Source: Gluconacetobacter asukensis
Lineage (GTDB): Bacteria; Pseudomonadota; Alphaproteobacteria; Acetobacterales; Acetobacteraceae
DNA: 64,000 nt
Direction of reading: 5' to 3'
Assembly: GCF_014174375.1 (NCBI RefSeq)
Contig: NZ_JABEQE010000012.1
Location: 86,865-150,864 of the forward strand
Both the position numbers and the translations under genes were made by a program. The notes beneath the pieces were generated by a model. It searched no databases. It saw only the letters and a list, made by a program, of their open reading frames with translations, and was not told the DNA's origin. Of the stretch, positions 38,701 to 46,535 are shown one piece after another (position 1 is the stretch's first letter; the number at the start of each line of letters is the position of its first letter).

Positions 38701-39751
38701 GGCCGGTGCCGAGACCGTGGAGGTGCAGGCCTGCGACGTAACCGACCATGCGGGTCTGGCTGCGCTGATTGCGGAGATCCGTGCCACGATGCCGCCCCTG
38801 GGCGGGATCGTGCATGCCGCCGTCACCGTGGCGGACGGGCTGGTCGCGACCCTCTCCGAGGAGCAGGTCATGGCATCGGTCCAGGCCAAGCTGGCCGGTG
38901 CCCTGTCGCTGGACGCGCTGACGCGCGACGATCCGCTGTCGCTGTTCCTGGTCTTCTCGTCCGCTACCATCACGCTCGGCGCGCCGGGCCAGGGTGCGTA
39001 TGTGGCCGCCAACGCGGCGGTCGAGGCCATGATCCAGCGCCGGCGCGATGCGGGCCTGCCCGGCTGCGCCGTCCGCTGGGGGCCGATCGCCGATGCCGGC
39101 TTCCTGGAACGCAACGAGGCGGCGCGCGAGGCGCTGGACCGGCGACTGGGCGCGCGCTCGATGCGTTCGATGGCCGCGCTGGATGCCCTGCCCGACCTGC
39201 TGGCCTCGTCCGATCCCTGGCCCGTCCTGGCCGAAATGGACTGGCAGGCCACCGGCAGCCTGCCGATCCTGAGCGAGCCGCTGTTCGGCGCCGTGGCCCG
39301 CCGCCGCGACGAGGACAGCGATACCGGCGACCTGATGAGCCTGCTGGCCACGGCCAGCGAGGAACGGCGGGAGGAAATCGTCGCCGACCTGATCCTCGGT
39401 GAACTGACCCGCATCATGCAGACCGACCGCGAGGCCCTGCCCATGGACCAGCCGCTGGCCGAGCTGGGGATGGATTCGCTGACGGCGGTCGAACTGGCGC
39501 TGGGGCTGGAACGCCGGCTGGGCGTGTCGCTGCCCGGCTTCGCCTGGCAGGAAATGACGGTCCGGCGCGTTGCGCGCCAGGTGTCCACCCTGCTAGGTAA
39601 CAAGGGGCAGGATGCCGCCCCTGCGACGCCGGACGAGGCGGTGATGGCCCGTCACCTGTCGGATGCGGAGCGGCACGTCGTGGCCGAGGCCGCCGAAGCA
39701 CCAGAGGCCCCCGAGCCTGCTCTTTCGAACGAAGAAGAAACCATCCGATGA
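32702..39751 (+). CDS. reducing type I polyketide synthase (RkpA-like)
   Basis: The 2349-residue synthase has, in order, KS (Cys184 in DTACSSS), AT (Ser621 in GHSVGE), DH (about 880-1150), a methyltransferase-like region without a clear glycine motif (about 1290-1420), ER (HGAAGGVG at about 1758), KR (TGGTGGFG at 1956, Tyr2100) and one ACP (Ser2259 in LGMDSL). It should make a reduced, fatty-acid-like chain on its own carrier. The DH has WLADHKVGDT, and the usual Pro of the motif is missing. There is no thioesterase. The next gene starts inside its stop codon (ATGA) and encodes an oxoamine synthase that could release the chain. The layout resembles RkpA in the Sinorhizobium K-antigen region. 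Confidence 0.9.
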   Translation: MHNSSTSEPNTTTRDEPIAIIGASCRLPGAPDVTSLWQLLDEERESVRPIPANRFPLRDFWHPRRGETGKFYATRASTLDEIELFDAAFFGISAREARQMDPQQRLLLELAWEALEDAGTTADRIASAGVYVGASGLEYANLRLTDPSSGNAYFMPGNTLSIFSNRVSYALGLHGPSMTIDTACSSSLFALHEACEDLRAGRTGVALVGGVSMLLTPYPFIGFCAASMLSPTGRCHAFSADADGYVRGEGGVMLLLKPLSAAQRDGDDIRAVIMASGINADGRTPGLTFPSAHAQAELLREVYGKAGVSADQVAFVEAHGTGTQAGDPVETNALGTALGQLRDTPLPIGSVKTNLGHLEPASGLVSMLKAMLALQNRCLPASLHCTNPNPAIPFAELNLEVVTEARPLADGPLIAGVNNFGFGGANAHVILASAPEPAAARPVAIPSDDAVPLLLSARSEAGLASLARVWSTRTWTDAELRGLATRRAHLSHRLGVPGGDAAEMRAALAAWVDTHTHADVVTGQALAQARTVFVFSGNGSQFSGMGQDLLEISPVFAAGVGEADAALRPHLGWSVLEAMRSGDWSADPADVAQPMLFAFQIGVLRGLERQGLKADIVVGHSVGEIAAGVHAGMLDMDEAARIVALRSRHQATAPGGGMAALHGDVEEARRLLAEAAPTLEIAAFNAPNALAVAGEAEALDRLEAAKGSSSLLIHRLKVGYAYHSSQMDRIADALIRDLGEITARQPDRLMISTVTSQPFTTLPDADYWWRNVRAPVLFAESVRQAAAEGGTLFVEIGPRPVLQHYLRDILKGGDAQTRVMPAVPAKITTDPFPRTALACFAAGCDILSASHFAGPAQVRGLPGVQWQRERHWYEPTEEALAVLWNQQGTHPLLGDHGKTDASEWTAHLDGAVQPWLADHKVGDTIVLAAACLIEFAFTAARATWPDAQMLELRDFQILRPVIIEQTQLREIRVRLSADGAVTIDSRPRLSHAVWTRHATARAGLSPVAPAALPSAATDIDMTGDALYATARAAGLAYGPAFRRVGGISMATGRVEATLTGEAPINGLTLDPTALDGTFQALVGLAVNHADAQSTEAPLPRKFGIIRLDLTAGAPARGQAVVTTSGPRETEADIVMLDATGRAVLSATGCWFTRMPGERPVPVAERSFHEIWLPAPVASAPLSDERFLALRPAMETPAGDADDKDAGLLAHTILAGLRAPEAPATEDAPDLARLWQTLFLDLPQWLPAALLLAWLQERKSAGTASDAARGDDSFPDIAFRQLLSGRSVELAAEQIATTIEAYVQDWPKDRPIRVLELHADRAALTRALAPRLASLPGRLDYTILEPNRERQARLRPTVLAHLPGIVMAETVPEGVYDVLVAYAPGLHGMVPATTLAHADRLAPGGLILVAEAAEDAGWATLRDLSPEPLLTIAAWRDLPHRLRAVAESVPAQAPFPLALLAAVAVEAEDAETDAESVPAPPAIRLSHAPAHDDGADEATLTARAMLALAGDARAAAEAGECLAVVTRDAATTPHEAARVAMGRTIANEFPALRCRRIDLSATLSETAIAAALDAERNATDDEREVRWTEEGRLVRRLREGLPARAAAAATDVRLIQPVPGPLDRLCWMPEPRIEPGPRDVVIDVQASGLNYRDVLSAIGMLPDELLLDGFAGATLGMECAGTVLEVGAEVTDLAPGDRVMALAAAAHASRVVTDRRSVFALPEWLSFAAGATIPVTYLTVLYALETVGALRAGETILIHGAAGGVGLAAIQYASHVGARIIATAGSPAKRAALRELGIETVLDSRSLRFGADVLASTGGQGVDVVLNALSGEAMERSLELVRPFGRFLELGKRDFLANTRVGIGPMRQNVSYHAIDVDALVRHRPDLVSTVTDRLHALLEDGAIGPLPYTAFPASAATDAFALMRTSAHVGKIVLTMGPVHVPPTLDVPADRTVLVTGGTGGFGARAARWLVARGARHLVLVSRRGPAAEGVAALRETLLEAGAETVEVQACDVTDHAGLAALIAEIRATMPPLGGIVHAAVTVADGLVATLSEEQVMASVQAKLAGALSLDALTRDDPLSLFLVFSSATITLGAPGQGAYVAANAAVEAMIQRRRDAGLPGCAVRWGPIADAGFLERNEAAREALDRRLGARSMRSMAALDALPDLLASSDPWPVLAEMDWQATGSLPILSEPLFGAVARRRDEDSDTGDLMSLLATASEERREEIVADLILGELTRIMQTDREALPMDQPLAELGMDSLTAVELALGLERRLGVSLPGFAWQEMTVRRVARQVSTLLGNKGQDAAPATPDEAVMARHLSDAERHVVAEAAEAPEAPEPALSNEEETIR

Positions 39752-41034
39752 CGGGACCGAAATTCGGCCGGCGGCTGGGCGAGCGCATCAAGCTCCTCGC
39801 CAGCCTCTCGGGTGCTGCGCCGGCCGAGACCAGCACGCGCGGCTGGTCGCTGCCGGGCGTGGAAGAAATGGAGTTCATGGCGAAGCGGGCGGCGGCGCTG
39901 GGCGTCTCCGACCCGTTCTTCCGCCAGCATGACGGGCTGGCCGCGGCCACGACGCTGATCGACGGGCGCGAATACATCAATTTCTCGTCCTACGATTATC
40001 TGGGCCTGAACGGTGATCCGCGCGTGATCGGCCGGGTGGAAGAGGCGCTCCACCGCTACGGTACGACGGTTTCGGCCAGCCGCATGGTCTCGGGCGAACG
40101 CCCGTTCCATCGGGAACTGGAGCACGCCCTGGCCGAATGGCATGGTGCCGAGGATTGCGTCGTGATGGTGTCGGGCCATGCCACCAACGTGACGACACTG
40201 GCGCAGCTGATGCGGCCGGGCGACCTGATCATCCACGATGCGCTGGCCCATAACAGCCTGATCCAGGGCGCGATCCTGTCGGGCGCGCGGCGCATCGCCT
40301 TCACCCATAACGATGTCGCGGCGGCGCGCGAGCAGCTCTGGATGCATCGCCGGGCCCACAAGCGCGCGCTGCTGGTCCTTGAAGGCCATTACAGCATGGA
40401 TGGCGACATCCCTGATCTGGCGGCCTTCGTCGATCTGGCCCGCGAATTCGACTGCATGACGCTGGTGGACGAGGCGCATTCGACCGGTGTGCTCGGCGCG
40501 CGCGGGCATGGCATTGCCGAAGAGGCAGGCGTGGCGCCCGAGTCGATCGATCTGTGGATGGGCACGCTCAGCAAGAGCCTGATCTCCTGCGGCGGCTACA
40601 TCGCCGGCCGTGCCGATATCATTACCTATCTGAAGCGTACTGCCGCCGGCTTCGTCTATTCCGTCGGCCTGCCGCCGACCAATGCCGCCGCTTCGATGGC
40701 GGCGCTGGATATCATTCGCGAAGAGCCCTGGCGCATCGCGCGCCTGCGCGAGAATTCAACCCAGTTGCTGCGCCTGTTCTGCGAGGCCGGGTTCGATACC
40801 GGTACCTCCGAGGGCTACGGCATCGTGCCGCTGGTCACCGGCAGTTCCCTGCTGGCCGGCCGCCTGTCGCAGGCCCTGTTTGAACGCGGGCTCAACGTGC
40901 AGCCCATCATTCACCCGGCAGTGCCGGAAAAGGCGGCGCGCCTGCGCTTTTTCGTCAGCGCATCGCACACGCCCGAGCAGATCGAGCAGACCGTGTCCCT
41001 GGTCGGTCAGGCCATGCGGGCGCTGTCGGAATAG
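39748..41034 (+). CDS. PLP-dependent alpha-oxoamine synthase (RkpG/BioF-like)
   Basis: This 428-residue enzyme belongs to the family of BioF, ALA synthase and serine palmitoyltransferase, which join an acyl thioester to an amino acid with loss of CO2. It shows NFSSYDYLGLNGDPRV, VDEAHSTGVLGARGHG and the PLP-binding Lys276 in LSKSLISCGG. Overlap with the PKS (ATGA) argues that it takes the chain from the PKS ACP and makes an amino-ketone lipid. It corresponds to RkpG of rhizobial capsule loci. Its last 28 bp overlap the end of the opposing KpsS-like gene. It is unlikely to be biotin synthesis, as no bio genes are near. Confidence 0.87.
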   Translation: MTGPKFGRRLGERIKLLASLSGAAPAETSTRGWSLPGVEEMEFMAKRAAALGVSDPFFRQHDGLAAATTLIDGREYINFSSYDYLGLNGDPRVIGRVEEALHRYGTTVSASRMVSGERPFHRELEHALAEWHGAEDCVVMVSGHATNVTTLAQLMRPGDLIIHDALAHNSLIQGAILSGARRIAFTHNDVAAAREQLWMHRRAHKRALLVLEGHYSMDGDIPDLAAFVDLAREFDCMTLVDEAHSTGVLGARGHGIAEEAGVAPESIDLWMGTLSKSLISCGGYIAGRADIITYLKRTAAGFVYSVGLPPTNAAASMAALDIIREEPWRIARLRENSTQLLRLFCEAGFDTGTSEGYGIVPLVTGSSLLAGRLSQALFERGLNVQPIIHPAVPEKAARLRFFVSASHTPEQIEQTVSLVGQAMRALSE

Positions 41035-42200
41035 GCCGACAGGATCCGCCGCACCGAGCCCTCGACCGCAAGGGCTCGCCCCTCGGGGGTGAAGAAATCG
41101 CCCTCGACCAGCACTTCCTGAATCAGCATGCGGCAGAACGCGTCGAGCAGTTCGCCGTCCGGCTTGCTCGCCTCCTGCCAGAAGCGATCCAGGGGTTTCT
41201 GGAACGTCAGCCCTGCGACATCGTAGATGGCTTCGCCCAGGATCTTGACCGGCCTGTTGCGCCGCAGCGCCAGCAACCCGACCGTGCTGTTGACCGTCAC
41301 AATCCCCTCGCTGGCGTCCAGAACGGGATCGAGCGGGCCGTCGGCCATGAAATAGACCCGCTGCGCGATGCCCAGCGCGCGCGCGTGCCGCCCGATCAAC
41401 CCTTCCCAATCGGTCAGGCGCGGATCGAGCGGATGCCGGCGGATGACCAGGGAAAGCGATGCGGGCGCATGCCTGGCGAAGGAGACCAGGATACGCCCCA
41501 GCGCCTCGGCCATGCTGTGGAACGGCGAATGGACCCGCAACTGGTAATCGCCATCGAGTTGCATGGGCACCAGCATGAACGGCCCGTCGGGCAGCGTCGC
41601 TTCCTTCGGCTTGCACAGCAATTGCCCCGCCCAGTCCCGCAGCCAGCCCGCATATTCCACGAACGGACTGACCACGGCATGAAAGCGCGCGTGGGGAAAC
41701 AGCGGCGTCATGGCCACGCGCAGCCCATGGTAGGACACATCATAGACCGCGCGCCGCAGGAAATCGGAATGCGGGTTGTAGTGCATGGGCGGCCATGGCG
41801 CCCTGCCCCGTTCGCGGATCGCCGCGGGATCGCGCGGCAGGGCCGAAAATCCGTTGACGCCATGGGGCTCCAGCGTGATCCAGCCGGGCCTCAGATATCC
41901 TTCCTCGAACACCCAGATGGCGATCCCGCGCGCCCGTGCGATGTCGGTCGCCACCAGATGAATCGGGCGGCAGTCACCGAACAGGATGATCGCATCCGGC
42001 CTGTCCTCATCGACGATCTTTTCGAGAAAGCCAGGCAGGTCGTCCTGCCGTCCACGAAACCACGTGACATCGTGTGAAAAGACGACATCCCCGCCATTGA
42101 AGGCGATGCGGCGGACATGATGACCGGCAGCCCGGAGCGCCACCGCCAGTTCGGAGAAGAACGGCGTGGCATTCCCCTGCAGCATCAGAAAACTCAGCAA
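41007..42200 (-). CDS. capsule polysaccharide protein, KpsS/RkpJ-like
   Basis: KpsS-type proteins are cytoplasmic Kdo transferases that start the Kdo linker joining capsule to its lipid anchor. The 397-residue protein shows the family features LQGNATPFFSELAVAL, IAFNGGDVVF, WVFEEGYLRPGWITLE and DASEGIVTVNSTVGLLAL. A TTG start at 42200 was chosen because the first strand (SFLMLQG) lies before the ATG at 42185. The C-terminus overlaps rkpG-like DNA by 28 bp. Genes upstream on the same strand encode a glycosyltransferase and a KpsC-like protein. Confidence 0.86.
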   Translation of the reverse strand: MLSFLMLQGNATPFFSELAVALRAAGHHVRRIAFNGGDVVFSHDVTWFRGRQDDLPGFLEKIVDEDRPDAIILFGDCRPIHLVATDIARARGIAIWVFEEGYLRPGWITLEPHGVNGFSALPRDPAAIRERGRAPWPPMHYNPHSDFLRRAVYDVSYHGLRVAMTPLFPHARFHAVVSPFVEYAGWLRDWAGQLLCKPKEATLPDGPFMLVPMQLDGDYQLRVHSPFHSMAEALGRILVSFARHAPASLSLVIRRHPLDPRLTDWEGLIGRHARALGIAQRVYFMADGPLDPVLDASEGIVTVNSTVGLLALRRNRPVKILGEAIYDVAGLTFQKPLDRFWQEASKPDGELLDAFCRMLIQEVLVEGDFFTPEGRALAVEGSVRRILSAYSDSARMA

Positions 42201-42253
42201 ACCGTCCCCACCTTCCTATCCGTCACATGAACGCGCCATGGCGTGCATGTCCG

Positions 42254-43498
42254 CTATCCCCCATCCCTGCCGTCGAGTACGGCCAGGGCGGTCAGTCCGG
42301 CCACCACCTGGGTCGGCCAGTCGGCGAATGACGGTGGGGCAATCCTGCCCGCCATATTGTCATCCCCGCTCAGTTCCCGGATCGCACGCCGCCAGCCCGG
42401 CCCATCCAGGGGGTCGAGATAGACGGGCAGGCCTCCGGCGATCTCGCGGAAAACCGGCAGATCGCTGCACAGGCACGGGATACCCATCGCCAGGGCTTCC
42501 AGCAGCGGAAGACCGAACCCTTCGGCAAATGACGGGAACAGCAGCGCGCGCGCGCCACGGACCAGACCGGCGACAGCCTTGTCGGACAAGGTGGCATGTT
42601 CATGCACGATCCCCTGCAGAGCCGGGCATCGCTCGATCATGTCCAGGATATTTTCGTTTTCCCATCCGCGCCGCCCGATGATCACCAGATGCGGCAGCGG
42701 GGCGGAACCGCCCTCGGTTGCCATCTGGCGCCAGAGATTCAGCAGCAGCAGGTGATTCTTTCGCGGCTCGATCGTCCCCAGGATGACGAAATAGGGCGCA
42801 TCCGGGGCCAGGCTACCGACGGACGCAGGGACATTGGAGGGGACGAGGCACCCGTGATGCACCACGCTGACCGGCGGGCAGTGTCCGTGCGGGGCCAGAT
42901 AGGTCCGCAGGGACTCCCCAACCGGCCGGGACGGCACGATCACGGCCTCCGCCAGTCGTCCCACCGTATCCATGCGCTGGCGATGCCGGTCGGGTTCGGT
43001 GGGACGGGCATATTCGGGATATTCGATCGGGATCAGGTCATGGACCATGACCGCCATCCCGGCATCCGCGCGTTTCAGGAACGCCTCGATCACGTCCTGG
43101 CGCATCAGGTGATGATGCGAAAGAAGAAGATATGTCCGGCGCTGTTTCGTATTGCCGACCGCCCCGATTGCTGCCGCCTGCAGCAGCAATCCGGCCATCA
43201 GCGATGCGGCGCGCGACGGCCGCGTCCCGCTTGCCCAGGCCCGCGCCAGAATCCGCAGGAAGCAATCCGTCAGGCGGCGCGGCAAGATGCCGATCCGCCC
43301 GATCGGATGCCAGGCCACGAACATGACCCGCGAAGACGGAAAGCGCATGAGATACAGCGCATATTCCAGTTCCACGCGGTCGATCCCCGTCGGTACCGCA
43401 CTGCCGGCGCGCGACAGCAGGCGGGAGATATCCAGCAGGACCGGACGGGGCATGATATCGGCGCGCCGTCGCGAACCTTGAGCCTGGCCGTCGATCAT
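42254..43498 (-). CDS. glycosyltransferase family 4-like
   Basis: The 414-residue protein has the GT-B C-terminal domain of retaining glycosyltransferases: YFVILGTIEPRKNHLLLL, HLVIIGRRGWEN and the nucleotide-sugar site LLFPSFAEGFGLPLLEALA. The N-terminal half contains SRAGSAVPTGIDRVELEYAL, seen in capsule and EPS enzymes. The sugar donor is unknown. Its ATG overlaps the stop of the KpsC-like gene (ATGA), so it is co-translated with the capsule genes. Confidence 0.87.
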   Translation of the reverse strand: MIDGQAQGSRRRADIMPRPVLLDISRLLSRAGSAVPTGIDRVELEYALYLMRFPSSRVMFVAWHPIGRIGILPRRLTDCFLRILARAWASGTRPSRAASLMAGLLLQAAAIGAVGNTKQRRTYLLLSHHHLMRQDVIEAFLKRADAGMAVMVHDLIPIEYPEYARPTEPDRHRQRMDTVGRLAEAVIVPSRPVGESLRTYLAPHGHCPPVSVVHHGCLVPSNVPASVGSLAPDAPYFVILGTIEPRKNHLLLLNLWRQMATEGGSAPLPHLVIIGRRGWENENILDMIERCPALQGIVHEHATLSDKAVAGLVRGARALLFPSFAEGFGLPLLEALAMGIPCLCSDLPVFREIAGGLPVYLDPLDGPGWRRAIRELSGDDNMAGRIAPPSFADWPTQVVAGLTALAVLDGRDGG

Positions 43499-45174
43499 GA
43501 GGTCCAAGCCGCCCGGATGCGCGCCCATGCCTTGCGCAGGGCCGTCTGCGTGGCCAATGCGCGCATCCATGGGGTGGGTCGCCAGAGATCGGGGGTCTGC
43601 AATCGGTCGATCAGAACTTCCGGCCCGCACGGCAGGCGCGTGACCGGATCGAGATAGCGCGGGAACAGGATCAGCACTCCGGCAACGAGTTCTTCCAGGG
43701 ACAGGTGCCGTGTCCGGCGTGCAGGCACGTCCCCCAGATCAACCGTCAGTCCCCAGCCGGCATAGAACGGCGCGCCATACGTAACAACCCGCCGTCCGCG
43801 CATAAGCGCCTCGAACCCGGCGAGGGAAGTCAGGGTATGTACCTCGTCGACCCGAGAGATCGTATCGAGGATTGCGCCGCCCCGATCGATTCGATCAGCC
43901 AGTTGCATGACAATGGAATCATCCATGTGGCCCAATCTGTGGGTTGCCTCGACATCCGGGTGAGGCCTGTAGACGACGAACGCGTCAGGATTATGTCGCC
44001 GGACGGTCTGCAGCAGTTCCAGGTTTCCACCGATCCGGCCGCCTCCGCACCGTACCGACTGATCGTCCGCCACCTGTCCGGGTACCAGAATCGTCCGCCG
44101 CCCCCCGGTGTCCCACGATTCGCGCAAGGCCACCGCGCGACCCGCGCCATATTTGGAAATGCCCCGCCGGACCAGGGATTCGACCAGCTTTCCGGCCCGG
44201 GCACGCAGCGCGGGGTCGAAGGTGGCGGTCTGCAGGATATGTTCCAGGTCGCTTTCCCGCGCCGGATCATAATAGATCCCGCGCGTATCGATGGTGATCG
44301 ACGATGGCGGCATCAGTGCGCTGCCCAGCCCTATGGAGCGGACGAAGCCGTCCTCCACGCGCCAGACGGGTGTTCCGGTCCTGCGGGCGGCCTCATCCAG
44401 GCCCGGCGGCTGGCGTGTTGCCCAGACCGCGAGAGCCCCCTGCAGCCCGGCGCGAAAATCCTCGATAAAGGGTGGCGCGCCGGGCGCCGTCGCCAGGAAA
44501 TCGGCGATCCGCCGCCGTTTCCATCGCGACATGGCCAGGCAGGCGCCGATCTGGCGATTGGCCATGATCGTGCGGCGCCAGCCGGCCAGCAGCGCGATCG
44601 CCTCGGCACAGGATATCGGAGATGATGTGAAGGGGCACACATACGCCGTGCGATCCAGAAGATCCGCCAGCACATCAGTGCGCAGGAAGGGCTCCTCGCA
44701 CCCTCCTCCCGGCCCGAGCAGGACAACAGGCAGGCCGCGCAGGGCCGCCAGCCGGGCGATATCGCCCACGGCATCCGCATAGACGCGCACCGCGCCGTCC
44801 AGCAGCGCATGGGGGTCGCTCTCCCAAGGCACATGCGCAATGCCCAGTTGACGTGCCAGGCCTGCTGCCGGCTGCCTCGGCCCCCGCCGGACCAGCATGA
44901 CATCCCGCGCGGCATGCACCGCCAGTACCTGTTTCAGCATGGTCGCCAGGCGGCTTCGTTCGGGCCCTTTCCCGGAGAGAACGACCAGGACCGGGCGGCG
45001 CTGCCCCGGATCGGGTGCCCAGAAACATCCGCCGACCCGCTCGCGCACGATCCGGCCGACCAGTTCCTCCCGCTCCGACTCCGGTACGGGGAAGGCTGGC
45101 GCCGCGTGCCGACATGCACGGGCGAGGATGGGCACCGACCGGTGGAAAGGCGGTATCCGCAGCAATCCGGTCAT
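43495..45174 (-). CDS. KpsC-like capsule beta-Kdo transferase
   Basis: The 559-residue protein resembles KpsC, which adds Kdo residues to the capsule lipid anchor. Recognisable blocks are VWRVEDGFVRSIGLGS, SITIDTRGIYYDP, ILVPGQVADDQSV, VVYRPHPDVEA and TLTSLAGFEALMRGRRVVTYG. E. coli KpsC (675 residues) has two catalytic modules; here only the C-terminal one looks intact, and the first 200 residues are divergent. The ATG at 45174 was preferred to an upstream TTG. With the KpsS-like gene it forms the Kdo-linker pair of group-2-type capsules. Confidence 0.85.
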   Translation of the reverse strand: MTGLLRIPPFHRSVPILARACRHAAPAFPVPESEREELVGRIVRERVGGCFWAPDPGQRRPVLVVLSGKGPERSRLATMLKQVLAVHAARDVMLVRRGPRQPAAGLARQLGIAHVPWESDPHALLDGAVRVYADAVGDIARLAALRGLPVVLLGPGGGCEEPFLRTDVLADLLDRTAYVCPFTSSPISCAEAIALLAGWRRTIMANRQIGACLAMSRWKRRRIADFLATAPGAPPFIEDFRAGLQGALAVWATRQPPGLDEAARRTGTPVWRVEDGFVRSIGLGSALMPPSSITIDTRGIYYDPARESDLEHILQTATFDPALRARAGKLVESLVRRGISKYGAGRAVALRESWDTGGRRTILVPGQVADDQSVRCGGGRIGGNLELLQTVRRHNPDAFVVYRPHPDVEATHRLGHMDDSIVMQLADRIDRGGAILDTISRVDEVHTLTSLAGFEALMRGRRVVTYGAPFYAGWGLTVDLGDVPARRTRHLSLEELVAGVLILFPRYLDPVTRLPCGPEVLIDRLQTPDLWRPTPWMRALATQTALRKAWARIRAAWTS

Positions 45175-45422
45175 GGACGGGGCCAACCGATCGACTGGAC
45201 AATGGACCAGATCGTAGCCTCCCGGACCTTTCCTGCCAGCATTTTACCCCTCCCCGGTCGAAAACGCGTAGGACAGCTTCTTAGCACGCATGTTCCTGCA
45301 CGAAAAAATCTCCGGTCCTGCAACAGGATGCGCCACCACGAAAAAGACGGAACAGGATCAGTCGTTTCTCGTTGAAGGGAAGGTGTCATCAACAGCCACG
45401 ACGCCGATGATCGCCAGTTCGT

Positions 45423-46430
45423 TCACGGGCTGGAGGCCGTTGCGTAATGGCGCCTGTACCAGCCGACGGACGCATCGATGCCGACCTGAAGCGGCGTCGA
45501 GGGGCGAAAGCCGGTCAGAGCCTTGAGGGTGGAGCAGTCAGCCCAGGTGCGCGGTACGTCGCCCTTCTGTATCGGCAGATAATGGCGCACGCATGGCCGA
45601 CCGGTCGCTTTTTCGATCGCCTCGATAAATGCCGTCAGGCTGATGGGCTGACTGTTTCCGATATTGACCACGCGATAGGGCGCCGCGGGGCTGCTCCCTG
45701 GATGGTTCTCTGCCGCTTTTTCGGGCGCCACCCGGGAGAGCCGGAAGATTGCCTCCACCACATCGTCGATATAGGTGAAATCGCGCTCCATATTGCCGTT
45801 ATTGTAAACCGCGATCGGCTTGCCGGCATATATGCCGGCAATGAACCGGAAAAGCGCCATGTCCGGCCGTCCCCACGGACCATAGGCCGTGAAGAAACGC
45901 AGGACCGTCGTTGGAATTTTCCAGACGCAGGCATAGGAATGCGCAAGATCCTCGGCCGCTTTCTTCGTCGCCGCATACAGGCTCAGCGGATGATCGCAAC
46001 GATGCGCTTCGGAAAAAGGCAGAACCGTGTTCGCCCCATAGACTGAGGACGAGGATGCCATCATGAAATGCCTGGGCGGGTTCCGACGCATCGCCTCCAG
46101 CAGCGTGTACGTTCCGACGATATTGGAATCGACATAGGTGCCGGGAGCATCCAGGCTGTGGGAAACACCCGCCTGGCCCGCGAGATGCATGACCATGTCC
46201 GGCGTCCGCCGCGCGAACACGTCATGCAGTGCCTGCGCATCCTCCAGCATGAATTCATGGGACGAAAAATTATCGAACCGATGCAGGAGGGCGTGGCGCC
46301 TGCGTTTCAATGAAACATCATAATAATCCGTGATGCCATCGAGACCGATGACGGTGTATCCTTCCTCCAGCAACCGCCTGGCAATATGAAACCCGATAAA
46401 TCCAGCGGTGCCGGTCACGAGAACACGCAT
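45423..46430 (-). CDS. UDP-glucuronate 4-epimerase family protein
   Basis: This 335-residue extended SDR has the NAD motif GTAGFIGFHIA, the active-site serines in ASSSSVYGAN, and YAATKKAAE with the catalytic Tyr and Lys. The GLDGITDYYDVSLKRRRHALL stretch is typical of the CapI/LpsL group that interconverts UDP-glucuronate and UDP-galacturonate. It would supply acidic sugars for the polysaccharide. A GGAGG site precedes the ATG. It lies between the capsule and glycosyltransferase genes. Confidence 0.9.
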   Translation of the reverse strand: MRVLVTGTAGFIGFHIARRLLEEGYTVIGLDGITDYYDVSLKRRRHALLHRFDNFSSHEFMLEDAQALHDVFARRTPDMVMHLAGQAGVSHSLDAPGTYVDSNIVGTYTLLEAMRRNPPRHFMMASSSSVYGANTVLPFSEAHRCDHPLSLYAATKKAAEDLAHSYACVWKIPTTVLRFFTAYGPWGRPDMALFRFIAGIYAGKPIAVYNNGNMERDFTYIDDVVEAIFRLSRVAPEKAAENHPGSSPAAPYRVVNIGNSQPISLTAFIEAIEKATGRPCVRHYLPIQKGDVPRTWADCSTLKALTGFRPSTPLQVGIDASVGWYRRHYATASSP

Positions 46431-46535
46431 CGGAACCTCCCAGAAAGACCCCGGACAAGCCATTCCAGGCCCTGGCCGGACCGGTCCCGGACCAACATGT
46501 CGCGAGGTCTATACACCCCCCCATGGATGGGCGGG

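Noticed and set aside
39748..41034. Assignment as biotin-synthesis BioF
   Set aside because: No biotin gene is nearby, and the ATGA overlap with the PKS argues for a role in releasing its product.
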